DNA from: Candidatus Kinetoplastibacterium galatii TCC219
GTDB lineage: Bacteria; Pseudomonadota; Gammaproteobacteria; Burkholderiales; Burkholderiaceae_B
DNA length: 64,000 nt
Direction of reading: 5' to 3'
NCBI RefSeq assembly: GCF_000340905.1
Contig: NC_020284.1
Location: forward strand, 248,001 to 312,000
Shown here: positions 1-8,858 of the stretch, piece after piece
Numbering within the stretch: the first letter of the stretch is position 1
Layout: each line of letters starts with the position of its first letter
Notes under the pieces: generated by a model
Told to the model about the DNA's origin: nothing
The model's database searches: none
What the model saw: only the letters and a program-made list of their open reading frames with translations
Program-made: the position numbers and the translations under genes

Positions 1-23
1 TTATAATTAAGTATTAATACACT

Positions 24-662
24 ATGCAAGAATTTAATGTATATGAAGGTCTAGTGGTTCCGTTAGACAGAGAGAATGTTGATACGGACCTTATTATTCC
101 TAAGCAATTTTTAAAATCTATTAAACGTACAGGTTTTGGTCCAAATTTATTCGATGAGTTAAGATATTTGGACCATGGCGAACCAGGAATGGATAATAGT
201 AAGCGTCCTTTAAACAAAGATTTTGTCCTTAATAAGGACAGATATAAAGGTGCTACTATACTACTGACTAGGAAAAATTTTGGTTGTGGATCAAGTAGAG
301 AACATGCTCCTTGGGCTCTTACTCAATATGGTTTTAGAGTGATTATAGCCCCATCTTATGCTGATATCTTTTTTAATAATAGTTTTAAGAATGGTTTGTT
401 ACCTATAGTATTGCCTGAAGATGATGTAGATTCTTTGTTTAAATCAGTAGAGAATAAAGTTGGTTATAAAATCAAAGTTGACTTAATTAATCAAGTTGTT
501 ATAACAGATAACGCTAATTTGATAAATTTTGATATAGAACCATTCAGAAAATATTGTTTAGTTAATGGACTTGATGATATAAGCCTTACATTACAACATA
601 AAGAAAATATTAGAGAGTTTGAAAATATTCATTTAAAAAAATATCCTTGGTTAAATATTTAA
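24..662 (+). CDS. leuD: 3-isopropylmalate dehydratase small subunit
   Basis: Small subunit of isopropylmalate isomerase, which together with LeuC interconverts 2- and 3-isopropylmalate in leucine synthesis. The protein has 212 residues, usual for proteobacterial LeuD, and carries the family motif [13 protein letters not shown] at about residues 87-99, with the N-terminal [20 protein letters not shown] typical of the swivelling domain. It begins at the first ATG, 23 bases into the window; leuC probably lies just upstream, outside the window. leuB follows 41 bases downstream on the same strand, so the two are probably co-transcribed. Nothing looks degraded. Confidence 0.96.
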   Translation: MQEFNVYEGLVVPLDRENVDTDLIIPKQFLKSIKRTGFGPNLFDELRYLDHGEPGMDNSKRPLNKDFVLNKDRYKGATILLTRKNFGCGSSREHAPWALTQYGFRVIIAPSYADIFFNNSFKNGLLPIVLPEDDVDSLFKSVENKVGYKIKVDLINQVVITDNANLINFDIEPFRKYCLVNGLDDISLTLQHKENIREFENIHLKKYPWLNI

Positions 663-703
663 TTATCTGTTTATAAATTAATAATTGTTATTTGGTAGGT
701 AAT

Positions 704-1786
704 ATGACTAATACTATTGCTGTTTTAGCTGGTGATGGGATAGGGCCTGAGATTGTTGAGCAAGCAGTTCGTGTTTTATCATCATTAGGTTTGAACTTTG
801 AAATGAAGGAAGCTCTTGTAGGAGGAGCCGCATTTGATAAATTTGAGCACCCTCTACCTAAGTCTACTTTGGATTTAGCAAAAAATTCTCATGCTGTGCT
901 TTTTGGTGCTGTTGGCGACTGGAAGTATGATCACTTGCCTAGAGAGTTACGCCCGGAGCAATCAATTCTAGGTCTGCGTAAGAGCTTAGGTTTGTTTGCT
1001 AATTTAAGGCCTGCTTTTTTATATAATGAGTTGTCAAATTCATCTACCTTAAAACCTGAAGTTGTTTCTGGATTAGATTTATTGATAGTTCGTGAATTAA
1101 CAGGTGATGTGTATTTTGGAACCCCTAGAGGTGTTAGAAATGCAAATGATGGTAATTTTATTGGAGAGCGAGAGGGCTTTGACACTATGCGGTATGCGGA
1201 GTCCGAGGTTCGAAGGATAGCTAAATTAGCATTTGAATCAGCAATGAAGCGTCGCAAAAGATTATGTAGTGTGGATAAAGCTAATGTTTTGGAGACTTCT
1301 CAATTTTGGAGAGACATAGTCATTGATACTGCTAAAGGGTATCCTAATGTAGAGTTATCTCATATGTATATTGATAATGCGGCTATGCAGCTTGTAAAGA
1401 ACCCATGTCAATTTGACGTAATTGTTACAGGAAATCTATTTGGCGACATATTATCAGATGAGGCAGCAATGCTGACTGGATCTATAGGCATGTTACCTTC
1501 TGCTTCGTTAAATTCTAATAATCAGGGACTGTATGAACCAAGTCACGGTTCTGCTCCTGACATAGCAGGGAAAGGAATAGCAAATCCTTTAGCTACCATA
1601 CTTTCTGCCTCTATGTTGTTAAGATATTCACTTAACTTATCTAATTATGCTGATTTGATAGATAAAGCAGTACAAAGGGTTTTGTCTAATGGATTGCGTA
1701 CCGCTGATATTTATGAAAATGGTACCACCAAAGTAGGAACATCTGAAATGGGTAATGCTGTTATAAATGAATTAAGGTTGCCTTAA
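704..1786 (+). CDS. leuB: 3-isopropylmalate dehydrogenase
   Basis: NAD-dependent oxidative decarboxylation of 3-isopropylmalate in leucine synthesis. With the ATG at 704 the protein has 360 residues. The frame is open 12 bases further up to a TTG, but ATG 704 is preferred because a GGTAGG ribosome site ends four bases before it and family members start with [17 protein letters not shown]. Visible motifs are [10 protein letters not shown] near the N-terminus, [10 protein letters not shown] and the C-terminal NAD-site [17 protein letters not shown]. It lies directly downstream of leuD and upstream of asd, the standard betaproteobacterial order. Confidence 0.96.
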   Translation: MTNTIAVLAGDGIGPEIVEQAVRVLSSLGLNFEMKEALVGGAAFDKFEHPLPKSTLDLAKNSHAVLFGAVGDWKYDHLPRELRPEQSILGLRKSLGLFANLRPAFLYNELSNSSTLKPEVVSGLDLLIVRELTGDVYFGTPRGVRNANDGNFIGEREGFDTMRYAESEVRRIAKLAFESAMKRRKRLCSVDKANVLETSQFWRDIVIDTAKGYPNVELSHMYIDNAAMQLVKNPCQFDVIVTGNLFGDILSDEAAMLTGSIGMLPSASLNSNNQGLYEPSHGSAPDIAGKGIANPLATILSASMLLRYSLNLSNYADLIDKAVQRVLSNGLRTADIYENGTTKVGTSEMGNAVINELRLP

Positions 1787-1873
1787 CACTTATGAAAATT
1801 TATTTGTGTTTTATGAGTTAAATTTTTCATTATTTAATTTTGTTTAAAACTTATTTCGCAAGAGTGAATAAAA

Positions 1874-2995
1874 ATGGTTCAAGCGGTCGGTTTGGTAGGA
1901 TGGCGTGGAATGGTTGGTTCTGTTCTAATGAAAAGAATGAGAGATGAAGGAGATTTCTCTCTTATAGAGCCAGTTTTTTTCTCTAGTAGTAACCCTGGTG
2001 CTAATGCTCCAGAATGGGCTGATGGCACAGGAAAATTAAAAGATTCTTATGATATTCAAGAATTAAAAAAATTACCAATTATTATTACTGCCCAGGGTGG
2101 AGATTATACAACACAGGTACATAGTAAACTTAGACAAGATGGTTGGACTGGTATATGGATAGATGCTGCTAGTACCCTCAGGATGAATAATGATGCTATT
2201 ATTATCCTTGATCCTGTCAATCGTTCTGTCATAGACTCTGCTTTACAAAAAGGCGTTAAAGATTTTATAGGTGGTAACTGTACTGTAAGTTGTATGCTTA
2301 TGGGGTTAGCTGGATTATTTAATAATAATCTTATAGAATGGGCAACTTCAATGACTTACCAGGCAGCTTCTGGTGGTGGTGCTCAACACATGCGTGAGTT
2401 GTTGAATCAGTTTGGGTTTATAAATAATTCGGTATCTGATTTATTAAATGATCCCGCTTCGGCGATTCTTGAAATTGATAGGAAAGTTTTATGTCTTCAA
2501 AAAAGTAGTGATTTGCCGCAAAACAATTTTGGTGTTCCACTGGGCGGTAGCCTAATACCATGGATAGATAAGGATCTTGGCAATGGAATGTCTAGAGAAG
2601 AGTGGAAAGCTGGAGCTGAAACTAATAAAATTCTTGGTCGTAGCAAATCTGATTCTATAAGTATAGATGGATTATGTGTGCGTGTAGGAGCTATGAGATG
2701 TCATAGTCAAGCTCTTACATTGAAACTTAAAAAAGACATTCCATTAGAAGAAATAGAAGATATTATAAGCACCGGCACGAAATGGGCTAAAGTCATTCCT
2801 AATAATAAGGAAGAGACTATGTCAAAATTAACTCCAATTGCAGTAACTGGAACCTTAGATATTCCTGTAGGTAGACTACGAAAATTATCTATGGGATCAA
2901 AATATCTCAGTGCCTTTACAGTTGGTGATCAATTATTGTGGGGAGCTGCTGAACCTTTGCGACGTATGCTACGCATAGTTCTAGAAGAGGCGTAG
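1874..2995 (+). CDS. asd: aspartate-semialdehyde dehydrogenase
   Basis: NADPH-dependent reduction of aspartyl phosphate to aspartate semialdehyde, the branch point for lysine/DAP, threonine and methionine. The 373-residue protein starts with the dinucleotide-binding segment [14 protein letters not shown] and has the catalytic cysteine in GGNCTVSC (Cys136). Later [15 protein letters not shown] and the substrate-binding [13 protein letters not shown] are intact. It would feed the dapCDE genes at 19.4-22.6 kb. It is followed by a strong hairpin terminator. In free-living Bordetella relatives a large fimV gene normally sits between asd and truA; here it is absent. Confidence 0.96.
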   Translation: MVQAVGLVGWRGMVGSVLMKRMRDEGDFSLIEPVFFSSSNPGANAPEWADGTGKLKDSYDIQELKKLPIIITAQGGDYTTQVHSKLRQDGWTGIWIDAASTLRMNNDAIIILDPVNRSVIDSALQKGVKDFIGGNCTVSCMLMGLAGLFNNNLIEWATSMTYQAASGGGAQHMRELLNQFGFINNSVSDLLNDPASAILEIDRKVLCLQKSSDLPQNNFGVPLGGSLIPWIDKDLGNGMSREEWKAGAETNKILGRSKSDSISIDGLCVRVGAMRCHSQALTLKLKKDIPLEEIEDIISTGTKWAKVIPNNKEETMSKLTPIAVTGTLDIPVGRLRKLSMGSKYLSAFTVGDQLLWGAAEPLRRMLRIVLEEA

Positions 2996-3005
2996 GTTTT
3001 TATAA

Positions 3006-3056
3006 CACAATAGGGTATTAGCTATGGGAACTTGTGCCTTATTGTGTGATATTTTT
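3006..3056 (+). terminator. Rho-independent terminator after asd
   Basis: A 10-bp stem, CACAATAGGG (3006-3015) pairing with CCTTATTGTG (3037-3046) with one G-T pair, has a 21-base loop and is followed within four bases by ATTTTT. It begins 10 bases after the asd stop codon, as expected for an intrinsic terminator separating asd from truA. Confidence 0.7.
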
Positions 3057-3100
3057 AAAATTTTATATTTATTCATCAAAAATTAAAGAGTATTTTTAGT

Positions 3101-3892
3101 ATGTATAGAATTGCTATGTGCATTTCTTACAATGGCGCTAGTTTTTGTGGATGGCAAACTCAATTAAATCTTTGCGCAGTACAAGATATTATAGAAAATG
3201 CTTTGTATAATTTCTCTGGGTTTAAAAAAACCAGAGTGGTTTGCGCCGGACGTACTGATGCAGGGGTTCATGCTGTTAATCAGGTTATACATTTTGATAC
3301 AGATTTAAACAGGGAAATTGAATCTTGGGTCAGAGGTGTTAATTCTTTTCTACCCAATTCTATTTCTGTAAAATGGGCTCAGTTTGTAGATAATAATTTC
3401 CATGCCCGTTTTAGCGCTATATCTAGAACATATTTCTATATTATATATTGTTCTAAAGTAAGATCAGCTATTTATAATGAATTGGTTGGATGGAGCTTCT
3501 ATGTTTTGGATGTTGATTTGATGAGAAATGCTATTGATTTTTTGGTAGGAGAACATGATTTTAGCAGCTTCAGGTCATCACAGTGCCAGTCTAAAACTCC
3601 TGTTAGAACCATTTATAATGCTGACATTAATAGAAAAGGACCATTTATAGTTTTTAGTATAACGGCTAATGCTTTTCTTCACCATATGATTCGTAATATA
3701 GTAGGCTCATTAATTCAGGTTGGAAGAGGGAATATAGATCCTATTCGAATTAAAGAGCTATTATTGGCTAAAGATAGAACAAAAGGTTTTCCAACTTTTT
3801 CTCCTAATGGGTTGTACTTAATGAACGTTGAATATCCATCTGATTTTCACATAAAGGAAAATTGTGATAATCAAATTTTTATGCATTTCTAG
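3101..3892 (+). CDS. truA: tRNA pseudouridine(38-40) synthase TruA
   Basis: Makes pseudouridine at positions 38-40 of the tRNA anticodon arm. The 263-residue protein has the catalytic motif GRTDAGVHA with the nucleophile Asp53, the N-terminal SYNGASFCGWQ, and the C-terminal FLHHMIRNIVGSLIQVGRG, all hallmarks of TruA. The ATG at 3101 follows an asd terminator and an AT-rich leader. trpF starts 17 bases after its stop, so they form a transcription unit. Length and motifs are normal. Confidence 0.95.
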   Translation: MYRIAMCISYNGASFCGWQTQLNLCAVQDIIENALYNFSGFKKTRVVCAGRTDAGVHAVNQVIHFDTDLNREIESWVRGVNSFLPNSISVKWAQFVDNNFHARFSAISRTYFYIIYCSKVRSAIYNELVGWSFYVLDVDLMRNAIDFLVGEHDFSSFRSSQCQSKTPVRTIYNADINRKGPFIVFSITANAFLHHMIRNIVGSLIQVGRGNIDPIRIKELLLAKDRTKGFPTFSPNGLYLMNVEYPSDFHIKENCDNQIFMHF

Positions 3893-3909
3893 AATAATTA
3901 GTAGTTATT

Positions 3910-4560
3910 ATGATCAATAATAGAGTTAGAATAAAGGTGTGTGGATTCACAAGGGAGGAAGATATTATATCTGCTGTAAACTTGGGAATAGATGCTATAG
4001 GCATGGTTTTTTATGAAAAAAGTAAACGTTTCATTTCGATAGATAGAGCAATTAAATTAAAAAAAGAGATACCTCCATTTGTGGATCTGGTTGCCTTGTT
4101 TGTTAATGCATCAAAAGACATGATTAACGAGATTCAAGATGCTGTTTGTCCTGATTATTTACAGTTTCATGGTGATGAAACTCCAGAATTCTGTGATAGC
4201 TTTAATCAGAAATATTTAAAAGCTTTCCGTGTTGGTTCTCCGAAACTAGATTCTAGTAATCTTTTATTAGAAGAGTGTTTAAAGTATAATAGTGCTTGTG
4301 GATGGTTATTTGATAGTTATAGCTATGGTTATGGTGGAAGCGGAAAGACTTTTGATCATAGTATATTAAAGACTGTATGCGCTCAATCAGTATGTAAAAG
4401 GCCTGTAATATTATCTGGTGGCTTATCCATAAATAACATTGTTGATTCTATAAATTATTTGCATCCGTGGGCTATTGATATAAGTAGTGGGGTAGAGATA
4501 GAACCGGGTATAAAGTCTTCTGCTAAAATTCAAGAAATAATTAATGCAGTGAATATATGA
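3910..4560 (+). CDS. trpF: phosphoribosylanthranilate isomerase
   Basis: Amadori rearrangement of phosphoribosylanthranilate in tryptophan synthesis. It is a single-domain TIM barrel of 216 residues. The general-base cysteine lies in KVCGFTREED (Cys11) and the general-acid aspartate in LFDSYS. The phosphate-binding loops LSGGLSINNI and DISSGVE are present. In free-living relatives trpB and trpA follow; here a tRNA gene and thrS follow instead, so any trpBA must be elsewhere in the genome. The gene itself looks fully functional. Confidence 0.94.
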   Translation: MINNRVRIKVCGFTREEDIISAVNLGIDAIGMVFYEKSKRFISIDRAIKLKKEIPPFVDLVALFVNASKDMINEIQDAVCPDYLQFHGDETPEFCDSFNQKYLKAFRVGSPKLDSSNLLLEECLKYNSACGWLFDSYSYGYGGSGKTFDHSILKTVCAQSVCKRPVILSGGLSINNIVDSINYLHPWAIDISSGVEIEPGIKSSAKIQEIINAVNI

Positions 4561-4605
4561 TTTACTAGTTAAATAATATTACAACAATGTGTATTATGTT
4601 TTTAT

Positions 4606-4634
4606 TTGCAGATTTTTTAAATAAGATATAGAAT
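4606..4634 (+). promoter_or_regulatory. Candidate sigma-70 promoter for tRNA-Val
   Basis: TTGCAG (4606-4611), a 17-base spacer and TAGAAT (4629-4634, five of six matches to TATAAT) place a start site close to 4641, about seven bases before the mature tRNA 5' end. The -35 match is weak, so this is a prediction from spacing and -10 quality only. Confidence 0.45.
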
Positions 4635-4647
4635 TACAGATTTATGA

Positions 4648-4724
4648 AGGCGGTTAGCTCAGGCGGTTAGAGCGCTACGTTGACATCGTAGAGGTCGTTG
4701 GTTCGAGTCCAATACCGCCTACCA
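4648..4724 (+). tRNA. tRNA-Val(GAC)
   Basis: A 77-base cloverleaf with encoded CCA. The acceptor stem AGGCGGT pairs with ACCGCCT, the D arm is GCTC/GAGC, the anticodon stem CTACG/CGTAG holds loop TTGACAT with anticodon GAC at 4682-4684, and the T loop is GTTCGAGTC-like. The position just upstream of thrS matches betaproteobacterial synteny. No structural defects are visible. Confidence 0.95.
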
Positions 4725-4976
4725 TTATTTTATGATCTTAATGCTAGCAATTTGTTTGTTCATCATTGGTATGATGTATAGGTGGTTCATTGGTAATATT
4801 TCTTATGGAATATTTATAACGCAAATTGTTATCTTATCTGAGTCAATAACTTAAATTATTTTACTTTCTAGCATGCATATTTTGTTTACCATTATATAAA
4901 TATAATTTTTTTATTGTGTCTGGCAAAATGTATTACTAGCATTTTTATTAACGGTTAATTTTTAGATAACGGATAT

Positions 4977-6911
4977 TTGATGATAATAATTACCTTTCCA
5001 GATGGTGTTCAACTTAGGTATAAAAGTCAGGTTACAATCTCACAATTAATTATAGATGCTAATTTCAACGCCGGAGAAATAGTTGCTGCTCAGGTAGACA
5101 TTGATGGGAAGCAATTAGAGATATTAAATACTAGTGCCTCTATAAAAAGTAATGCTAAAGTAAGATTGATAAAAAAGAATGATAGTGAATGGTTATCTAT
5201 ATTAAGGCATTCCACAGCACATTTACTTGCTTATGCTATCAAGGAATTATTTGAAGATGCTAAGATAGCAATAGGTCCAGTTATAGAAAATGGTTTTTAC
5301 TATGATATTTCCTGTAAAAAATCGTTCAACGAAGATGATCTTGAAATGATCGAAAAAAGAATGATAGAAATATCATCTAGGGATGAAAATATTACTAGAG
5401 AGGAATGGGATAGGAATCATGCTATCGATTTCTTTAAAAATCAAAACGAAATATACAAAGTTGAACTAATATCCAGAATACCTTTAGATGAAAAAATTTC
5501 TATCTATAAAGAAGGTAGTTTTGTAGATTTATGTAGAGGCCCACATGTGCCATCAACTGGATATTTAAAGTATTTTAAATTATTAAAACTATCTGGTGCT
5601 TACTGGAATGGAGATAGTAATAATGAAATGTTACAAAGGATATATGGAACAGCATGGGCCACTAAAGATGATCTAGACAAGTATGTAGAAATGTTGAAGC
5701 TTGCAGAGAATAATGATCATCGTAAAATAGGCAAGGATCTCGATTTATTTCATTTTCAAGAAGAGGCTCCTGGCTTAGTATTTTGGCATGCTAATGGTTT
5801 ATTAATATGGCAACAAATTGAATATTATATGAGGGATATTTATTCTAAAAATGGATATAAAGAAGTAAAAGCTCCTCAGATAATAGATGTGTCATTATGG
5901 AAAAAAACAGGACACTGGGATAATTATCGTGAAAATATGTTCACTGTAAATTCTGAAAACAGAACTTATGCTTTAAAACCAATGAATTGTCCAGGTCATA
6001 TACAAATATTTAATTCTAAGTTGCATTCATATAAAGATCTTCCTATTAGGTATGGAGAGTTTGGAAATTGTCATAGAAATGAATCTTCTGGTTCTCTGCA
6101 TGGATTAATGAGATTGCGTGGTTTTACGCAAGACGATGGACATATATTCTGCACAGAAAACCAGCTACTTGAAGAATGTACTTTATTTACAAAATTGTTG
6201 CAAAAAGTATACATGGATTTTGGTTTTAATGATATCACTTATAGTGTTGCAACTAGGCCTAAAAAAAGAATAGGTAGTGATCTTATATGGGACAAGGCAG
6301 AATCAGCCCTGATGGACAGTTTAAATAGTATTGGTTGTGATTTCTCCATAAACAAAGAGGAGGGTGCTTTTTATGGCCCGAAGATTGAGTATACTCTTAA
6401 AGATGCTATTGGTAGAAGTTGGCAATGCGGTACTGTGCAGGTTGATTTTTCAATGCCTAATCTATTGAATGCTGAATATATCAACAGTGATGATTGTCGT
6501 CAGAATCCAGTTATGATTCATAGAGCCATATTAGGATCTATAGAACGTTTTATAGGTATTTTAATTGAGCATTATTCTGGTGTAATGCCGCTATGGTTAG
6601 CTCCAATCCAGGTTGTTGTATGTTGTATTTCTGAACAATCTATTGAATATGCAAGATCAATTTATTCTGTCTTGTTCGATAAAGAATTCAGGGTTGAGGT
6701 TGATTTGCGTAATGAAAAAATCGGACGTAAAATTCGTGAACATAGTCTAAGAAAGACACCTTATATTATTGTGGTTGGTGAAAATGAGAAAAATAATGGT
6801 AATATTTCAGTTCGATGTCATGGTTCTATAAATCTTGGACTTATGAGTTTGGAAGATTTTATGATTCGTTTGAATTCAGAGATATCTAAGAAGTGTATGG
6901 TATCTTCTTAG
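4977..6911 (+). CDS. thrS: threonyl-tRNA synthetase
   Basis: Class II synthetase charging tRNA-Thr. The 644-residue protein has the TGS domain (about 1-64), the editing domain with HSTAHLLAYA and VDLCRGPHVPS, the catalytic core with motif 2 near YGEFGNCHRNESSGSLHG and the zinc or substrate residues in MNCPGH, motif 3 near HRAILGSIERFIG, and the anticodon-binding C-terminal domain (IQVVVCCISEQS onward). It starts at ATGATG, with either Met possible. infC follows 34 bases after the stop, the classic thrS-infC order. It is full-length with no lost motifs. Confidence 0.97.
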   Translation: MMIIITFPDGVQLRYKSQVTISQLIIDANFNAGEIVAAQVDIDGKQLEILNTSASIKSNAKVRLIKKNDSEWLSILRHSTAHLLAYAIKELFEDAKIAIGPVIENGFYYDISCKKSFNEDDLEMIEKRMIEISSRDENITREEWDRNHAIDFFKNQNEIYKVELISRIPLDEKISIYKEGSFVDLCRGPHVPSTGYLKYFKLLKLSGAYWNGDSNNEMLQRIYGTAWATKDDLDKYVEMLKLAENNDHRKIGKDLDLFHFQEEAPGLVFWHANGLLIWQQIEYYMRDIYSKNGYKEVKAPQIIDVSLWKKTGHWDNYRENMFTVNSENRTYALKPMNCPGHIQIFNSKLHSYKDLPIRYGEFGNCHRNESSGSLHGLMRLRGFTQDDGHIFCTENQLLEECTLFTKLLQKVYMDFGFNDITYSVATRPKKRIGSDLIWDKAESALMDSLNSIGCDFSINKEEGAFYGPKIEYTLKDAIGRSWQCGTVQVDFSMPNLLNAEYINSDDCRQNPVMIHRAILGSIERFIGILIEHYSGVMPLWLAPIQVVVCCISEQSIEYARSIYSVLFDKEFRVEVDLRNEKIGRKIREHSLRKTPYIIVVGENEKNNGNISVRCHGSINLGLMSLEDFMIRLNSEISKKCMVSS

Positions 6912-6945
6912 GTCATAAGATAAATATTTTTTAGGAGTTTTTAAT

Positions 6946-7482
6946 ATCGTCACCGAAAAAACTAATCGCATCAATGGTGAAATCCGTATCCCCGAGGTGC
7001 GTCTTATAGGAATAAATGGGGAGCAATTAGGGATCGTAAAGATTTCTGAAGCTTTACGTCTTTCTGAACAGCATCAGGTTGATCTTGTTGAGATCGCACC
7101 TAATGCTATTCCTGCAGTTTGCCGATTGATGGATTATGGTAAATTTAAGTACAGAGAACAGAAGCGTCAGGCTGAGGCAAAAGCTAAACAAAAAGTAATT
7201 CAGGTAAAAGAAGTAAAATTTAGACCTTCTACAGATGAAGGTGATTATAATGTTAAGCTTAAAAATCTACGACGTTTTTTGGATGAGGGAGATAAGGCTA
7301 AGGTAACACTGCGTTTCAGAGGCCGTGAAATGGCTCACCAAGAGTTGGGTATGCGTGTACTAGAGAGAATCCGCAAGGATTTGTCTGATTCTGTCATAGT
7401 TGAGTCCATGCCAAAGTTAGAGGGAAGGCAAATGGTAATGATGCTTGCCCCTAATAAAAAGACTACGCCTAATAAAGATTGA
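6946..7482 (+). CDS. infC: Translation initiation factor IF-3 (AUC start)
   Basis: IF-3 binds the 30S subunit, prevents premature 50S joining and proofreads initiator tRNA and start codon. The reading frame continues upstream of GTG 6997 to an ATC at 6946, preceded by AGGAG at 6933-6937 (eight-base spacing). From there the protein reads (M)[21 protein letters not shown], the conserved IF-3 N-terminus, and has 178 residues. No ATG, GTG or TTG exists at the right place. In E. coli the AUU start of infC makes IF-3 limit its own translation; AUC should behave likewise. rpmI and rplT, which normally follow, are absent here. Confidence 0.93.
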   Translation: MVTEKTNRINGEIRIPEVRLIGINGEQLGIVKISEALRLSEQHQVDLVEIAPNAIPAVCRLMDYGKFKYREQKRQAEAKAKQKVIQVKEVKFRPSTDEGDYNVKLKNLRRFLDEGDKAKVTLRFRGREMAHQELGMRVLERIRKDLSDSVIVESMPKLEGRQMVMMLAPNKKTTPNKD

Positions 7483-7501
7483 TATTGTTATTACCTATCA
7501 A

Positions 7502-7570
7502 CAGAATAGAAAATATTCTGATGGTCTATTATAATCGAGTGGCTCGTGTATTTCTGTTTTATACGAGCCA
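7502..7570 (+). promoter_or_regulatory. Candidate gshB promoter with two inverted repeats
   Basis: Between infC and gshB lie a perfect 7-bp inverted repeat CAGAATA(5)TATTCTG (7502-7520), a -10 hexamer TATAAT at 7530-7535 with a weak -35 TAGAAA (7507-7512, 17-base spacing) inside the repeat, and an 11-bp hairpin TGGCTCGTGTA(9)TATACGAGCCA at 7540-7570. The hairpin would sit at the very 5' end of a transcript from this promoter, just before the AAGG ribosome site of gshB. There is no U-tract, so it does not look like an ordinary terminator. Confidence 0.45.
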
Positions 7571-7591
7571 TGTCGACCTAAGGTTATTTTT

Positions 7592-8545
7592 ATGCATATT
7601 TTGTTTATTATCGATCCTATAAATTCTTTGAAGGCGTATAAAGATACTTCTGTTGCTATAATGCGTGCTTTGCTTGATAAAAAACATCGTGTTAGCATTG
7701 CAATGCAGAATGATATCTTTATTGATTCTGATAATATAGTTAAGTCGAATACTAAGTCTATTTGCATTAACGACAATTTAAATGAAAAAATATGGTGGAC
7801 CATTACTGATACTTACTATAGGGTGCCATTGAATAATTTTGATATAGTATTACTACGTAAAGACCCTCCTTTTGATTTAGAATATCTTTATACTACACAT
7901 TTATTAGAAATTTCAGAAAAACAAGGTGTAAAAATTTTTAATAGCCCTAGTGCTATACGTAATTATCCTGAAAAACTTTCTATAATGAAATTTCCTGAGA
8001 TAATAGCCCCTACCTTAGTTACCAGTAATGTAGACTTACTTAAAGATTTTTATTATTCACATAATGATATAATAGTCAAACCCCTTGATGGAATGGGCGG
8101 AGTTGGTATCTTTAGAATAAAAGATGGTGATTCAAACTTAAATGTTATTTTAGAGGTTTCCACAAATAACGGTAGAACTACTGTCATGGCACAGAAATAT
8201 ATATCTGATATAACCAATGGTGATAAAAGGATACTAATCGTTGGAGATAGAATAATACCATTCTGTTTAGCCAGATTTCCTTTATCAGGCGAACATAGAG
8301 GCAATCTTGCAGTTGGAGGAAAAGGGAAAACTCAGAAACTATCTGAAAGAGATATTAGTATAGCTAATACTGTTTACAATAAATTATATGGACATGGTCT
8401 TTATATAGTTGGTTTAGATGTTATAGGTGAATATTTAACTGAAATAAATGTAACAAGCCCAACATGTTTTGTAGAGATTTCAAATCAAACTGGACTTGAT
8501 ATTGCAAATATCTTAGTAGAGTTCTTAGAGAAAAAAGTAAATTAG
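7592..8545 (+). CDS. gshB: glutathione synthetase
   Basis: ATP-dependent ligation of glycine to gamma-glutamylcysteine, the last step of glutathione synthesis. The 317-residue ATP-grasp protein shows the N-terminal MHILFIIDPINSLKAYKDTS, the LRKDPPFDLEYLYTTHLLE segment, the nucleotide-binding KPLDGMGGVGIFR, and the C-terminal DVIGEYLTEINVTSPT, all typical of proteobacterial GshB. An AAGG site precedes the ATG. In free-living relatives a mannose-type PTS EIIA gene, ptsH and ptsI follow; here only an altered ptsH remains, 37 bases downstream of the stop. Confidence 0.96.
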   Translation: MHILFIIDPINSLKAYKDTSVAIMRALLDKKHRVSIAMQNDIFIDSDNIVKSNTKSICINDNLNEKIWWTITDTYYRVPLNNFDIVLLRKDPPFDLEYLYTTHLLEISEKQGVKIFNSPSAIRNYPEKLSIMKFPEIIAPTLVTSNVDLLKDFYYSHNDIIVKPLDGMGGVGIFRIKDGDSNLNVILEVSTNNGRTTVMAQKYISDITNGDKRILIVGDRIIPFCLARFPLSGEHRGNLAVGGKGKTQKLSERDISIANTVYNKLYGHGLYIVGLDVIGEYLTEINVTSPTCFVEISNQTGLDIANILVEFLEKKVN

Positions 8546-8582
8546 TCTTTATATTTAAATTTATTCATAAATAGTGTGTATT

Positions 8583-8837
8583 ATGTTAGCCAAAAATGTT
8601 ACTGTCAATAATGAATACGGGTTAAACGCAACTGAGTCTATCAAATTGACCAATATTGCTAGTGGTTTCCAAAGTGATGTTTTTATTTCTAGTAATTCTC
8701 GTAGAGTAAATGCAAAAAGTATAATGGGTGTTATGATGTTAGCTGCTTGTAATGGAGCAAACATCAAAATAGAGACTATTGGAATAGACTCTGAAGAAGC
8801 GATGGATGCTATTGTTAATTTTTTCAATAAATGTTAG
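8583..8837 (+). CDS. ptsH: HPr-like protein lacking the phosphorylatable histidine
   Basis: HPr family phosphocarrier fold, 84 residues from ATG 8583; a GTG nine bases upstream is also in frame but adds residues not usual for HPr. The active-site motif of the family is GLHARPA with the phosphorylated His15. Here it reads GLNATES: His15 is Asn15, Arg17 is Thr, Pro18 is Glu. The rest is well conserved, including the Ser46 region RRVNAKSIMGVMMLAA. EIIA and EI genes that normally flank ptsH are missing. The protein therefore cannot act as a classical phosphohistidine carrier, but its intact frame suggests it still has a role, perhaps as an unphosphorylated regulator. Confidence 0.9.
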   Translation: MLAKNVTVNNEYGLNATESIKLTNIASGFQSDVFISSNSRRVNAKSIMGVMMLAACNGANIKIETIGIDSEEAMDAIVNFFNKC

Positions 8838-8858
8838 ATTGAGCCAATTAAATAGTTA

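Noticed and set aside
4861..4976. thrS promoter at TATAAT 4901-4906
   Set aside because: No -35 element at acceptable spacing; TATAAT-like strings are common by chance in this composition.
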